Assembly (NCBI GenBank): GCA_012522735.1
Contig: JAAYJU010000133.1
Location: 1-59,308, forward strand
Source: Clostridiales bacterium
GTDB lineage: Bacteria > Bacillota > Clostridia > Lachnospirales > Lachnospiraceae
Direction of reading: 5' to 3'
DNA: 59,308 bases
Part shown: positions 42,590 to 51,626 of the stretch, in pieces
Layout of the letters: the number at the start of each line of letters is the position of its first letter
How positions within the stretch are numbered: the stretch's first letter is position 1
The notes under the pieces: model-generated
Seen by the model: the letters and a program-made list of their open reading frames with translations, nothing else
What the model was told of the DNA's origin: nothing
Database searches by the model: none
Program-made: the position numbers and the translations under genes

Positions 42590-42649
42590 GGAACATGCAA
42601 AAAGTCCCAACCCACAGCTCCTATGTCTGCAAATTAGAACCTTTTATAG

Positions 42650-42722
42650 TGCGCCTTCAGGGGCTCGAACCCTGGACACCCTGATTAAGAGTCAGGTGCT
42701 CTACCAACTGAGCTAAAGGCAC
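42650..42722 (-). tRNA. tRNA-Lys (anticodon CTT)
   Basis: A 73-nt cloverleaf. The acceptor GTGCCTT pairs with AAGGCGC (one G-U pair), the D-arm contains AGCTCAGTTGGTAGAGC, the anticodon loop is CTCTTAA and the T-loop GGTTCGAGCCC. The discriminator is A. The 3' CCA is not encoded. Confidence 0.95.
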
Positions 42723-42845
42723 TAGTATTTTTGAACGCAAATGTTATTATAAGGTATGGTATTACTTTTTGCAAGTACTTTTTTAAATTATTTTTATATT
42801 TCCCTCAATTGGAGCAATATAGCGTCAGTCAATAATTAAAAGAAG

Positions 42846-42890
42846 GATGCAGGACAGTCATTTTTTCTGTTTTTCTTCCTGTCCTGCATC
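42846..42890 (-). terminator. Terminator of trxA
   Basis: A perfect 12-bp stem (GATGCAGGACAG / CTGTCCTGCATC) with a 21-base loop lies just past the trxA stop and is followed on the minus strand by CTTCTTTTAATT. The weak T-run lowers certainty. Confidence 0.75.
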
Positions 42891-42903
42891 TTAGCTTAAT
42901 CAT

Positions 42904-43221
42904 TTACTTATGTGCATCAAGCTTTTCCTTTAGTGCGTTCTTTGCTACAACACCGACTATAGTTTCTACAGCCTCGCCGTTCTTATAAATAATCATTGTA
43001 GGGATTGACATAACACGATACTGCCTTGCTGTATCAGGATTGTCATCTACATTAAGCTTACCAATTTTAACGACTTCATTATATTCCTTGGCAAGTTCAT
43101 CTATGACAGGGGCCATTATCTTACATGGTCCACACCAATCCGCATAAAAATCTACCAGAACAGGCTTGTCCGCCTCTATTGCTTCCTGTTTAAAATTAGC
43201 ATCTGTGAATTGAAAAGCCAT
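42904..43221 (-). CDS. trxA: Thioredoxin
   Basis: A 105-residue cytosolic thiol-disulfide reductant. The active site WCGPC is in DFYADWCGPCKIM, and the cis-proline loop is MSIPTMIIY. The length and sequence are typical of the family. The ATG has GGAGG 7 nt upstream. No thioredoxin reductase is adjacent. Confidence 0.97.
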   Translation of the reverse strand: MAFQFTDANFKQEAIEADKPVLVDFYADWCGPCKIMAPVIDELAKEYNEVVKIGKLNVDDNPDTARQYRVMSIPTMIIYKNGEAVETIVGVVAKNALKEKLDAHK

Positions 43222-43370
43222 ATTTTTTCCTCCATTCTTACTGTTGGGATATCTGCATGAATCAAAATATCCTTTTTCAAAATGTTATTGTTTAGTATCT
43301 CATCAAGTTATAATATTATGTGATTTTTATAATAGGTTATGATGATAAGAATGTCAACTTTTATCATCAT

Positions 43371-43511
43371 CTATCGTTTTTTATTTTTTACTGTCCCGTT
43401 AAGCATTCCTTCCACTTCATCCCATGACCTCTTTAGCTGCATAACCTTTTTATTCAATTTATAGTTACCTCCGGTAGCCTTAGCCACCTTATTCTTTAAT
43501 TTTTGGTTCAT
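43371..43511 (-). CDS. Small basic protein, 46 residues
   Basis: Between trxA and trmB. The frame starts with ATG after GAGGG and encodes a Lys-rich protein, beginning MNQKLKNKVAKATGGNYKLN and ending EGMLNGTVKNKKR. The regular charge pattern and ribosome-binding site suggest a real gene, possibly of the conserved small-protein type seen in clostridia, although I do not recognise the family. A weak hairpin (GATGATAA ... TTATCATC) lies just past the stop. Confidence 0.5.
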   Translation of the reverse strand: MNQKLKNKVAKATGGNYKLNKKVMQLKRSWDEVEGMLNGTVKNKKR

Positions 43512-43582
43512 TATAATCCCTCACTCTTTTTTATCATTCTATTATGATTATATGCGGATTATAACTTTTCGACATCTCTATC

Positions 43583-44218
43583 CTACCTATGTATCCTCAT
43601 CATATGAATGGGTTTCCCCTCAGATACAAATCGCTCTTCATATTCTGTCATAATATTATCTACGACATATTCGCTCTTATGAAGATCATAGCTTATGTTC
43701 TTAATACTCCATTTTGCTGCTTCTAGCTCCTCCAATGAAAAATCAAATAAGCTACGATTATCCGTCTTAAATATAAGCTCTCCGTCCTTCTTTAGGCACT
43801 TTTCATATTTACTTAGAAAATTCCTTGAGGTTAAGCGTCTCTTGACATGGCGGTCCTTTGGCCAGGGGTCGGAAAAGTTCAGATATATTCTTTCGATTTC
43901 ATCTTCTGCAAATATAGTATTTAAATATTCCGCATCAAATCGTATAAAATATAGATTGTCAAAACCAGACTCTCCTCTCTTTTCTAGGGCCCTAAGCAGT
44001 ACACTAGAGTATCTCTCTATAGCAATATAATTAATATTAGGATTACGATTTGCTAACTCCATTATAAACTGTCCCTTACCTGCACCTATTTCTAAATGTA
44101 TGGGATTATTGTTACCAAACTTAGAGTGCCAGATTCCCTTAAGTTTCTCGGGCTCGATAATTACATATCTGTCCTTTGCCACGGCTTCTCTTGAACCGGT
44201 AATATTTCTTAATCTCAT
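43583..44218 (-). CDS. trmB: tRNA (guanine(46)-N7)-methyltransferase
   Basis: A 211-residue SAM-dependent enzyme that methylates G46 in the tRNA variable loop. The SAM-binding LEIGAGKGQFIMELA and the family block YLNFSDPWPKDRHVKRRL are intact. The C-terminus has TEYEERFVSEGKPIH. The ATG follows GGAGTAAGTC. Confidence 0.97.
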   Translation of the reverse strand: MRLRNITGSREAVAKDRYVIIEPEKLKGIWHSKFGNNNPIHLEIGAGKGQFIMELANRNPNINYIAIERYSSVLLRALEKRGESGFDNLYFIRFDAEYLNTIFAEDEIERIYLNFSDPWPKDRHVKRRLTSRNFLSKYEKCLKKDGELIFKTDNRSLFDFSLEELEAAKWSIKNISYDLHKSEYVVDNIMTEYEERFVSEGKPIHMMRIHR

Positions 44219-44430
44219 GACTTACTCCTGTCTATTTTATTAATAATACCTCTTTTATGTATCATATCGACTCTCTTAATTAAGTCTAATAAGATTATAA
44301 TTACAAAGTCCAAATTCGTCAATTATCCCTTATCATAAGCGAATATCCGTATGCAGAAGTAGATGTTTCAAAAATCTCTTAGTTATAGTATACTTGTATA
44401 AGCAATATGACTTGTAGAAGGGAGATAATG

Positions 44431-45048
44431 ATGAAGATAGTAGCTATTAACGGAAGTCCAAAACCGAAGGGCAATACATATCATGCCTTAAAAACCGTCT
44501 GTGATGAGCTTGAGCAGGAAGGTATCTCGCCTAAAATATTGCAGGTTGGTAATATGGAGATAAAGGGATGTATCGCATGTGGCCGCTGTAAGGATGGATA
44601 TTGTATCTATAATGATGATATCCTTAAGAATATAATAGATGAAATTTATGAAGCTGATGGGGTACTAATAGGAAGTCCCGTGTATTATTCCGGGATTTCA
44701 GGAACATTAAAATGCTTTTTGGACCGATTATTCTACGCCTCACATAAGAGAATGCGACATAAGGTGGCAGCAGGGATAACTGTGCCTAGGCGAAGCGGTG
44801 GGATTCCAGCATTTGATCAGCTAAACCACTATTTTCTTATCTCTGAAATGATTGTTGTTTCCTCTTATTACTGGAATGTAATTCATGGAGGAGCTCCTAA
44901 AGAGGTTTTAGATGATGCTGAAGGTATGTCTGTCCTTCGAAATCTGGCAAGGAATATGGCTTGGATAATAAAAATGAAGGAAGAAACTAAAGATATATTA
45001 CCAGCTCCTACAGCTTATCCTAGGTCCTGGTCGAATTTTATCCGATAA
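44431..45048 (+). CDS. Flavodoxin-like NAD(P)H-dependent FMN reductase
   Basis: A 205-residue protein of the flavodoxin-like fold. The FMN-binding loop is AINGSPKPKGNTYHAL and the second signature GSPVYYSGISGTLKCFLDR. A cysteine-rich segment CIACGRCKDGYCIYNDD is typical of the iron-sulfur flavoprotein-like family. The start at 44431 places GGAG at 6 nt; ATG codons at 44428 and 44407 are alternatives. Probable oxidoreductase for quinones or other small electron acceptors. It is unlinked to other redox genes. Confidence 0.85.
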   Translation: MKIVAINGSPKPKGNTYHALKTVCDELEQEGISPKILQVGNMEIKGCIACGRCKDGYCIYNDDILKNIIDEIYEADGVLIGSPVYYSGISGTLKCFLDRLFYASHKRMRHKVAAGITVPRRSGGIPAFDQLNHYFLISEMIVVSSYYWNVIHGGAPKEVLDDAEGMSVLRNLARNMAWIIKMKEETKDILPAPTAYPRSWSNFIR

Positions 45049-45087
45049 AATTGATATATTTTGTGTTATTTCGCCAAGTATAGATTC

Positions 45088-45116
45088 TTGTACTTTTTAC
45101 GATTTGTGTTTATAAT
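45088..45116 (+). promoter_or_regulatory. Probable promoter of the class II aldolase gene
   Basis: TTGTAC (45088-45093) and TATAAT (45111-45116) are 17 bp apart, 33 bp upstream of the gene start. The fit to sigma-A is good at -10 and moderate at -35. Confidence 0.65.
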
Positions 45117-45148
45117 ACTAATAGTACAAAAGAAAGAAGGATGTTAAT

Positions 45149-45880
45149 ATGCTAGAGCAATTAAAGCGAGATGTCTATGAAGCAAATAAGCTTTTGTCCA
45201 AGCACCGACTATCATCCTTTATATGGGGAAACGTATCGGGTATTGATCGAAAACATGGACTTATAGTGCTTAAGCCTACCGGTATGTCCATCTCTGATAT
45301 TACACCGGATGACATGGTTGTCGTAAACCTTAACGGAAAACGGATGGAGGGTAAGCATTTACCATCCGCGGATACTCTTACTCATATAGAATTATATCGT
45401 TCCTTTCCTTTGATAAATGGTATCTCTCACTCACATGCCAGATGGTGCACTATATTTGCTCAAATGGGACTTGGAATACCAGCCCTTGGTACCACTCATG
45501 CAGATTATTTCCATGGGGAAATTCCATGTACTCGTAAATTGCGAGCTTATGAAATTCGTGGGGATTATGAGAGAGAGACAGGCTCTGTTATAGTAGAACG
45601 CTTTCAAAGGGGTAAAATAAGCCCTGAGGAAATGCCCGGCATCTTGGTCTGTAACCATGGACCTTATACTTGGGGAAGAACGCCTAGTGAAGCAGTCAAC
45701 AATTCTGTTGTCATGGAGGAAGTAGCCTTCATGGCATGGCATTGTATGGCCCTTCCTGATAGATATCTTGTTCCCATGCAAAAAGATCTGCTTGAACGCC
45801 ATTACAGCAGAAGGAAGCGTGGCAGAATCGAATCTGATGACTCGACTGATAGGGACTTCTCTCCATATGAACAGGATTAA
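45149..45880 (+). CDS. araD: L-ribulose-5-phosphate 4-epimerase / class II aldolase family
   Basis: A 243-residue zinc-dependent class II aldolase-fold enzyme. The substrate-binding GNVSGIDRKHGLIVLKPTGM, the zinc histidines in NGISHSHARWCTIFAQMG, GTTHADYFHGEIPCTR, and NHGPYTWGRTPSEAV are those of AraD-type epimerases, which join L-arabinose catabolism to the pentose phosphate pathway. No araA or araB is nearby, so a related substrate (for example L-xylulose phosphate or a fuculose phosphate) cannot be excluded. The ATG follows AGAAGGA. Confidence 0.88.
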   Translation: MLEQLKRDVYEANKLLSKHRLSSFIWGNVSGIDRKHGLIVLKPTGMSISDITPDDMVVVNLNGKRMEGKHLPSADTLTHIELYRSFPLINGISHSHARWCTIFAQMGLGIPALGTTHADYFHGEIPCTRKLRAYEIRGDYERETGSVIVERFQRGKISPEEMPGILVCNHGPYTWGRTPSEAVNNSVVMEEVAFMAWHCMALPDRYLVPMQKDLLERHYSRRKRGRIESDDSTDRDFSPYEQD

Positions 45881-45924
45881 CAGCTCAATTCTTTATACTT
45901 ACATTTGTACCTATGGAGGTTTTT

Positions 45925-47331
45925 ATGAAAAAGCTAGTACTTTCTATCCTATGTACTACCTGTTTAATATTATCTAGTCTTATATCCACTGCTGAAGCTA
46001 GCTCTTATGAGAATAGTAATTCTTGGCCTCAGGGCCCTAATGTATATTCTGAAGCCGCTATAGTAATGGAGGCTTCGACAGGATTGATTTTATATGAAAA
46101 GAATATGAATGAAACCTATTATCCGGCAAGTATAACCAAAATCTTATCTGCTTTATTGGTTATAGAGAACACTTCACCCGGAGAGGTGGTTACATTCTCA
46201 AGGGATTCTGTTTTTGGTATTGAACGAGATAGTACCCATATCGGCATCGACGTAGGTGAACAGCTTACGGTTCAACAATGCTTATATGGTATACTTTTAG
46301 AATCCGCAAATGAGGTTACTTATGCTACTGCAGAGCATGTAGCAGGAAGCATACCAGCCTTTGCGGAAATGATGAATGAAAAGGCAAAAAGCCTTGGGGC
46401 ATTAAATTCGAATTTTGTTAACCCCCATGGTCTACCCGATGATAATCATTATACAACAGCCTATGATATGGCCTTGATTGCCAGAGAGGCCATGAAAAAC
46501 GAGACCTTTAGAAAAATCACTGCCACAAGAACATATCAGATACCCCCTACAAATAAACAAAAAGAGATTAGGTATCTAAGAAACCATCATAAATTCATAT
46601 TAAAGAATGATTTGTCTTATGAGGGAGTAATCGGAGGAAAAACCGGCTTTACCCAGAAAGCAAGATATACACTAGTTACCATGGCAAAGCGTGGTGATTT
46701 AGAGCTAATCTGTGTCGTAATGAAGGTTGATACAAGCGCACATCAGTATGAAGATACAGCAAAGCTACTAGATTTTGGATTTGACCACTTTTCAATTTAT
46801 CCGATCAATGATATGGAAAGCCCTAACATTATAGATGAATCACCGCTATTTACTCGTTATAATTATATGCTAGATTATTCCAACACCTCTATAACGACTG
46901 ATAAAAATGGCTATCTAGTCCTTCCTAATACCGCTTCCTTTAAGGATGCAAAAAAAGAAGTCTCCTTTTATCAAGAGGCAGAGATAAAAGAAGGCCGTAA
47001 TGTAATAGGTACTATTTCATATACCTACGACGATATGTATGTGGGAGGTGCGGATATCATATATGAGAATATCATGGCTCCAAATCTTATTCACACCCTA
47101 TTGGATCGCCCACCTTCTTCGCCATCATCTGACAAGGCTCCTAAGCCTGAAACCTCTGGTGGGCAATTTCGTCCTATTATAATCGGGTTAATTGTTGGAT
47201 TCTTTGTATTGATTGTAGGGCTTTACTTTGTATTGGTAGAGCGTCCAAGGTTAAAACGTAGAAGTGCTTATTATAAAAAGAGAGCAAATCGAAAACGGGA
47301 TTTCTCCGATGATAATTTTCTAGATCTATAG
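45925..47331 (+). CDS. D-alanyl-D-alanine carboxypeptidase (DacF-like)
   Basis: A 468-residue membrane-anchored low-molecular-weight penicillin-binding protein. The signal peptide (about 1-26) is followed by the catalytic serine motif SITK in YPASITKILSALL, the SxN motif in LLESANEVTYATA, and the KTG motif in GGKTGFTQKA. A C-terminal PBP5-like domain and a transmembrane segment (PIIIGLIVGFFVLIVGLYFV) near the end attach it to the membrane outer face. I chose the ATG at 45925 because GGAGG lies 5 nt upstream. It is likely to trim peptidoglycan stem peptides, possibly during sporulation. Confidence 0.93.
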   Translation: MKKLVLSILCTTCLILSSLISTAEASSYENSNSWPQGPNVYSEAAIVMEASTGLILYEKNMNETYYPASITKILSALLVIENTSPGEVVTFSRDSVFGIERDSTHIGIDVGEQLTVQQCLYGILLESANEVTYATAEHVAGSIPAFAEMMNEKAKSLGALNSNFVNPHGLPDDNHYTTAYDMALIAREAMKNETFRKITATRTYQIPPTNKQKEIRYLRNHHKFILKNDLSYEGVIGGKTGFTQKARYTLVTMAKRGDLELICVVMKVDTSAHQYEDTAKLLDFGFDHFSIYPINDMESPNIIDESPLFTRYNYMLDYSNTSITTDKNGYLVLPNTASFKDAKKEVSFYQEAEIKEGRNVIGTISYTYDDMYVGGADIIYENIMAPNLIHTLLDRPPSSPSSDKAPKPETSGGQFRPIIIGLIVGFFVLIVGLYFVLVERPRLKRRSAYYKKRANRKRDFSDDNFLDL

Positions 47332-47340
47332 TAGTCTATA

Positions 47341-47925
47341 TTAATTACCGTAGCTTTCGAATAATTGTGCAATTTCATCAGCAGTAAGAGCCGCATTGGG
47401 ATCATCATAGAGAGGTTTGATTTCCGATTCGGCTTTTTCTTTATTGCTTTCATTTACCTTACCTTCTTCTTTTATGGCTTCTATAAGCTCCTTAGTATGC
47501 TCCTTGCTATAATTCACAGCTATATTAAGGGCTTTCATTTGTCCTTCCATTGCCTTGTTCTGTAGCTGTATAATCTGCGTTAGCCTAATAGACAATTCTT
47601 CTAGCTGCTCTTCTAGCTTTGTATCGCTCTTTTTTAGTGCTGTATATGTAGCCTTTTGGATATTCAGAAGCTCTGTGTACCTGCTATCCCATTTCTCCGC
47701 ATCCTGTCTAATCATTTCTTCCCATAAGAGCTCTTTCTTCTTGTTAATACTTGAAATATGCTCCCAGATGGAATCAAAGAATAAATATCCTGTAAGTATA
47801 ACTACTATGCCTATTCCTGTTATGCTGAAAATATGAGGCTGGGATACATTAAAAAGATATGCTTCCCCCAGGATTGCTATAAGAAAACTTACTCCAAACA
47901 GTGTAATGCTTACTTTTCTTTTCAT
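47341..47925 (-). CDS. Small membrane protein with coiled coil
   Basis: A 194-residue protein with two N-terminal hydrophobic segments (about 6-28 and 35-53) followed by a long heptad-rich helix (QKATYTALKKSDTKLEEQLE and beyond) and an acidic end. It might form a membrane-tethered coiled-coil scaffold. The C-terminus (ALTADEIAQLFESYGN) resembles short flagellar-switch-like motifs but too little is shared to name. It converges on the carboxypeptidase gene with a 9-bp gap. Its function is unknown. Confidence 0.65.
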   Translation of the reverse strand: MKRKVSITLFGVSFLIAILGEAYLFNVSQPHIFSITGIGIVVILTGYLFFDSIWEHISSINKKKELLWEEMIRQDAEKWDSRYTELLNIQKATYTALKKSDTKLEEQLEELSIRLTQIIQLQNKAMEGQMKALNIAVNYSKEHTKELIEAIKEEGKVNESNKEKAESEIKPLYDDPNAALTADEIAQLFESYGN

Positions 47926-47962
47926 ACAATAATCATACCTTTCTTAAAAAGCAAACTTTCTG

Positions 47963-47985
47963 CATGAAAATCTTTGATTTTCATG
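47963..47985. repeat. Short perfect hairpin CATGAAAATC-TTT-GATTTTCATG
   Basis: A perfect 10-bp stem with a 3-base loop lies between phoR and the coiled-coil gene on the minus strand. It may help terminate the pst-pho transcript. Its architecture matches the hairpins at 11896 and 31293. Confidence 0.65.
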
Positions 47986-48044
47986 TTTTATAGAGCACAA
48001 TATATGCAAAGTCTTTATATATATCGACAGGATTGATTAAATTA

Positions 48045-49436
48045 TTAACTTATTGGTATTCTTACTGTAAACTTTGAGCCTCTTCCCACCTTACTGTCAA
48101 GTTCAATGGAACCGTTATAGTAATTAACAATATGCTTTACAATAGAAAGCCCCAGACCGGTGCCACCCATTTTTTTGCTCCTACCCTTATCCACTCGGTA
48201 AAATCTTTCAAATACCCTTTGCTTTGATTCCTCTGGTATTCCTACACCAGTATCCTCTACTATAAAGATAGCATCCCTACCCTCTATGGTTACATTTATC
48301 TTAACCTTACCATTTGGTTTATTGTATTTGATTGCATTTGTAATCAAATTATTAAAGAGCTCTCTCATTTGTCCATAGTTAGCCGAAAGAGCTATAGGCT
48401 TACAGCTCATTTCAACGGTTACTTGGTTCTCTGCTGCTAAAGGCTTTAGTGATGCAATTAATTCATTTATTAGGGGGCAGATTCTGACCTCGGTAATTGT
48501 AACCTCTGCCTCCTTTGTCTCAAGCCGTGAAATCATTAGAATGTCATTTATTAAGCTGTCCATATTCTGAGCTTCCTTCTTAATTCTGGACATGAACTCC
48601 TTTTTCATATTATCATCCGTCGCCATACCGTTTTCTAGCAGCTCTATATATCCTTTAATGGACGTAATAGGAGTTTTTAACTCATGTGAGGCATTCGTAA
48701 AGAACTCCTGCCTAATCATTTTTTCAAATTCAATTTTTTTCATGGATTCTTTTACTGCATCTGCCATACGCTTGGTGGTGTCAGCAATTAGATTAAGCTC
48801 ATAATATTCATAAGGCCTAAATGAAAACTCTGGATTATTCTCCTGTAGCTTTAGGAGCTCCTCAGAGATTTCATAAAGAGGCTTTGTAATCGAACGAGAA
48901 AATCTGTTTGCTAGTATCATGGAGATTATAAGGGTTACTCCTAAGCTTAATAGAATCGCCGGTAATAGTATAAGTATATAATCCATCAAGCCTGAAAAAG
49001 GCATGGCAATTCTCAGAATATAATCGCCCTGCACTGACATATAAGAAACATAGAGCATAGATATCTTAAGGGTATCTGACTTTCTTCTTGACCAGCCATT
49101 ACCCTCCCTTAATGCCTCCTCTATCTCCTCTCTGTCTATATGATTATCCATACTCGTATGTTCAGAAATATCGCTATCAGCCAATACATTACCCTTAATG
49201 TCCATAATGGTAATTCTTACTTTGTTGCTTTCATATATAATGGATAACTCTTCTATCTGAGCTTTTAGGTCAGCTTCATAATTAATAGTTTGATCTATGA
49301 TATGAAGTATATTTAACATGTTTTGTCTTGTGTTTTTGGACAGAATATTACTTATAACTATACTAAAAATACTGCCGCTCAATAAAAGCGCCAGCATTAG
49401 TATAACAATAAAATTCTTAAAAATTACCTTCTTCAT
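48045..49436 (-). CDS. phoR: Phosphate-regulon sensor histidine kinase
   Basis: A 463-residue sensor. Two membrane segments (about 10-30 and 155-175) bracket an external domain. A HAMP region follows, then the H-box SHELKTPITSIKGYIELL near residue 249, an N box (NLITNAIKYN), G1 (VEDTGVGIPEES) and G2 (GTGLGLSIVKHIV). It lies 9 bp after phoP and downstream of pstSCAB-phoU, so PhoR is the natural name. No PAS domain is obvious. Confidence 0.92.
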   Translation of the reverse strand: MKKVIFKNFIVILMLALLLSGSIFSIVISNILSKNTRQNMLNILHIIDQTINYEADLKAQIEELSIIYESNKVRITIMDIKGNVLADSDISEHTSMDNHIDREEIEEALREGNGWSRRKSDTLKISMLYVSYMSVQGDYILRIAMPFSGLMDYILILLPAILLSLGVTLIISMILANRFSRSITKPLYEISEELLKLQENNPEFSFRPYEYYELNLIADTTKRMADAVKESMKKIEFEKMIRQEFFTNASHELKTPITSIKGYIELLENGMATDDNMKKEFMSRIKKEAQNMDSLINDILMISRLETKEAEVTITEVRICPLINELIASLKPLAAENQVTVEMSCKPIALSANYGQMRELFNNLITNAIKYNKPNGKVKINVTIEGRDAIFIVEDTGVGIPEESKQRVFERFYRVDKGRSKKMGGTGLGLSIVKHIVNYYNGSIELDSKVGRGSKFTVRIPIS

Positions 49437-49445
49437 ACATCTCCA

Positions 49446-50120
49446 TCACTTAACGAAGCGGTATCCCACGCTTCTTATAGTTTTTATGCTTTCTGCTGCT
49501 AGGGGTCCAAGCTTACCGCGAAGGGTACGAATATGTATATCAAGTGTTCTAGATTCCCCGTCATATTCATATCCCCATATTTGATTTAGCATCTCATCTC
49601 TTGATACAACTCTTGCACTATTTTCAAATAAGTAGATTAAAAGCTCGTATTCCTTAAAGGTTAGGTCTATCAGCTGATCTTTCACAAAGACCTCCCTAGT
49701 CATTGGATTGATTCTGATTGAGCCTGATATCATCTCCTGCTCATCCTCTTTACCGGCTCTACGGGTCAATGACCTGATTCTGGCGGCTAGCTCCAATACT
49801 CCAAAGGGCTTAGTAATATAATCGTCTGCTCCTACATCCAGGCCTGCCACCTTATCAAGCTCCTTATCCTTAGCAGTCAGACATATAATCGGAATATCCT
49901 TAAGAACAGTATCCTTCCTAATATGCCTAATAGCAGTTAACCCGTCCATCCCTGGAAGCATAATATCAAAGATAGCTAGGTCAGGCTTTTCGTCTTTCAT
50001 ATCCTCTAAGGCAGGCTCCGCTGATTCATATGCTCTAATAGTATAACCAAAGCCTTCTAAAGCAATCTTTATAAGCTCTCGTATACTTTCGTCATCTTCG
50101 ATTACATAAATATATCCCAT
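49446..50120 (-). CDS. phoP: Phosphate-regulon response regulator (OmpR type)
   Basis: A 224-residue regulator. The receiver domain has the acidic pair (VIEDDES), the phosphoacceptor aspartate in LAIFDIMLPGMDG, and the lysine in DYITKPFGVLELAARI. The C-terminal winged helix has DLTFKEYELLIYLFEN and SRTLDIHIRTLRGKLG. I chose the ATG at 50120 because GGGG lies 6 nt upstream; an earlier in-frame ATG exists at 50132. Its likely binding sites are the TTTACA repeats in front of pstS. Confidence 0.93.
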   Translation of the reverse strand: MGYIYVIEDDESIRELIKIALEGFGYTIRAYESAEPALEDMKDEKPDLAIFDIMLPGMDGLTAIRHIRKDTVLKDIPIICLTAKDKELDKVAGLDVGADDYITKPFGVLELAARIRSLTRRAGKEDEQEMISGSIRINPMTREVFVKDQLIDLTFKEYELLIYLFENSARVVSRDEMLNQIWGYEYDGESRTLDIHIRTLRGKLGPLAAESIKTIRSVGYRFVK

Positions 50121-50135
50121 AGTAATCCCCATTCT

Positions 50136-50798
50136 TTATAATAATCTTATATTATTCACGGTTCCGGTCTCATGAAATTCGGTCCACTCACAGATATTAA
50201 CCACATGATCACCAATACGCTCAAAATATTTAGCAATCATCAATATGTCTACACATTGGTCAACCTGCTCTGAGGATGATTTTAATATACTGGCAACCTC
50301 CAGCTTCACTTGGTCAAAGAGCTCATCAACTATATCGTCTCGCTTCATAATATCTCTGGCCATGTCCACATTCAGAGTAGTAAAGGCAGTAACGGCATCA
50401 CGAACCATATCCTTGGTAGCATTTCCCATCTCGGGAATGTGCTTTACAAGGTCATATATGTGATCTCTCTTCTCACGAAGAATAAGCTCGGCTATATCGG
50501 CAGCATGGTCGCCTATACGCTCCATATCTGTAACAACCTTAAGAGCAGTTGTAACTAATCTTAAATCTCTGGCTACCGGCTGTTGCTTAATAATCAAAGA
50601 TAAGCATCTAGCCTCTATAGCCTTTTCTATATCATTTACTATTCTGTCTCCCTGTATAATTTCTCTTGCTAAAGCCTCATCCTGTTTTTCAAAGGCAATC
50701 ATAATCTTCTCTATAGCCTCTTCTATCAGACGAGCCATTTCGTGTAAATCCTCTTTTAATAGCTTAAGCTCGGCATCAAAACTTAATCTTGCAGCCAT
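50136..50798 (-). CDS. phoU: Phosphate transport regulator PhoU
   Basis: A 220-residue helical protein with the two PhoU repeats: LVTTALKVVTDMERIGDHAADI and MIAKYFERIGDHVVNICEWTEF, both keeping the E-R-I-G-D-H metal motif. It links the Pst transporter to PhoR so that the kinase is silent when phosphate is plentiful. The ATG at 50798 is preferred because AAGGAGG lies 6 nt upstream; the frame is open to 50819. Confidence 0.96.
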   Translation of the reverse strand: MAARLSFDAELKLLKEDLHEMARLIEEAIEKIMIAFEKQDEALAREIIQGDRIVNDIEKAIEARCLSLIIKQQPVARDLRLVTTALKVVTDMERIGDHAADIAELILREKRDHIYDLVKHIPEMGNATKDMVRDAVTAFTTLNVDMARDIMKRDDIVDELFDQVKLEVASILKSSSEQVDQCVDILMIAKYFERIGDHVVNICEWTEFHETGTVNNIRLL

Positions 50799-50854
50799 AA
50801 TAACCTCCTTATATTTCATTATAATTTCTAAACTAATCTATGTCAAACTCTACA

Positions 50855-51625
50855 TTAACCGAATCTACCGGTTATATAATCCTCTGTCCGCTTATCTGCC
50901 GGTCTTGTAAATAAAGTGTCCGTTGAAGCAATTTCTATAACCTCTCCTACAAGGAAAAATGCTGTATAGTCGGAAATCCTTGCTGCCTGTTGCATATTAT
51001 GGGTAACTATGGCTACGGTATAGCTTTTCTTCAGTTCTGTCATCAGCTCCTCTATCTTAAGTGTAGAGATAGGGTCTAAGGCCGAAGTAGGTTCATCCAT
51101 TAGTAATATCTGTGGCTCTACAGCCAAGGCTCTAGCGATACATAGACGCTGCTGTTGGCCTCCTGATAATCCAAGGGCAGGCTTTCTTAATCTATCCTTT
51201 ACCTCGTCAAAAAGAGCCGCTCCGATTAAGCTTTGCTCGACTATCTCATCTAATTTTGTTTTGTTTTTTATCCCATGAATTCTTGGTCCATAAGCTACAT
51301 TATCATAAATAGACATTGGAAAGGGATTGGGCTGCTGAAAAACCATTCCGATTTTCTTACGAAGCAGGGTGGTATCCACTCGGGGATCGTATATGTTTTC
51401 TCCGTCCAAAAGTACTTCTCCGCTTATCACTACATCTGCTACCAAGTCATTCATTCTATTTAATGTCCTAAGAAATGTGGACTTTCCACATCCTGAAGGA
51501 CCTATAAATGCAGTAATTGCATTTTCCTTGATGTTCATGGTGACATTCTTTAATGCATGGTTTGTACCATAATGCAAATTCAGATCCTTGGTACATATCT
51601 TATCCTTCAATATATTCTCCTCCAT
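50855..51625 (-). CDS. pstB: Phosphate ABC transporter ATP-binding protein
   Basis: A 256-residue ATPase. Walker A is [17 protein letters not shown], the signature [15 protein letters not shown], Walker [14 protein letters not shown] and the switch histidine in [14 protein letters not shown]. The ATG at 51625 begins just past the pstA stop. It has only a weak ribosome-binding site, whereas GGAGG at 51622-51618 would suit a TTG at 51610, which would give a 15-nt shorter start and is worth noting. An in-frame ATG at 51646 overlaps pstA. Confidence 0.95.
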   Translation of the reverse strand: MEENILKDKICTKDLNLHYGTNHALKNVTMNIKENAITAFIGPSGCGKSTFLRTLNRMNDLVADVVISGEVLLDGENIYDPRVDTTLLRKKIGMVFQQPNPFPMSIYDNVAYGPRIHGIKNKTKLDEIVEQSLIGAALFDEVKDRLRKPALGLSGGQQQRLCIARALAVEPQILLMDEPTSALDPISTLKIEELMTELKKSYTVAIVTHNMQQAARISDYTAFFLVGEVIEIASTDTLFTRPADKRTEDYITGRFG

Positions 51626-51626
51626 T

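Noticed and set aside
42397-42684. 95-residue open frame on the plus strand
   Set aside because: It runs through the 145-bp palindrome and into the tRNA-Lys gene, so it is not a real gene.
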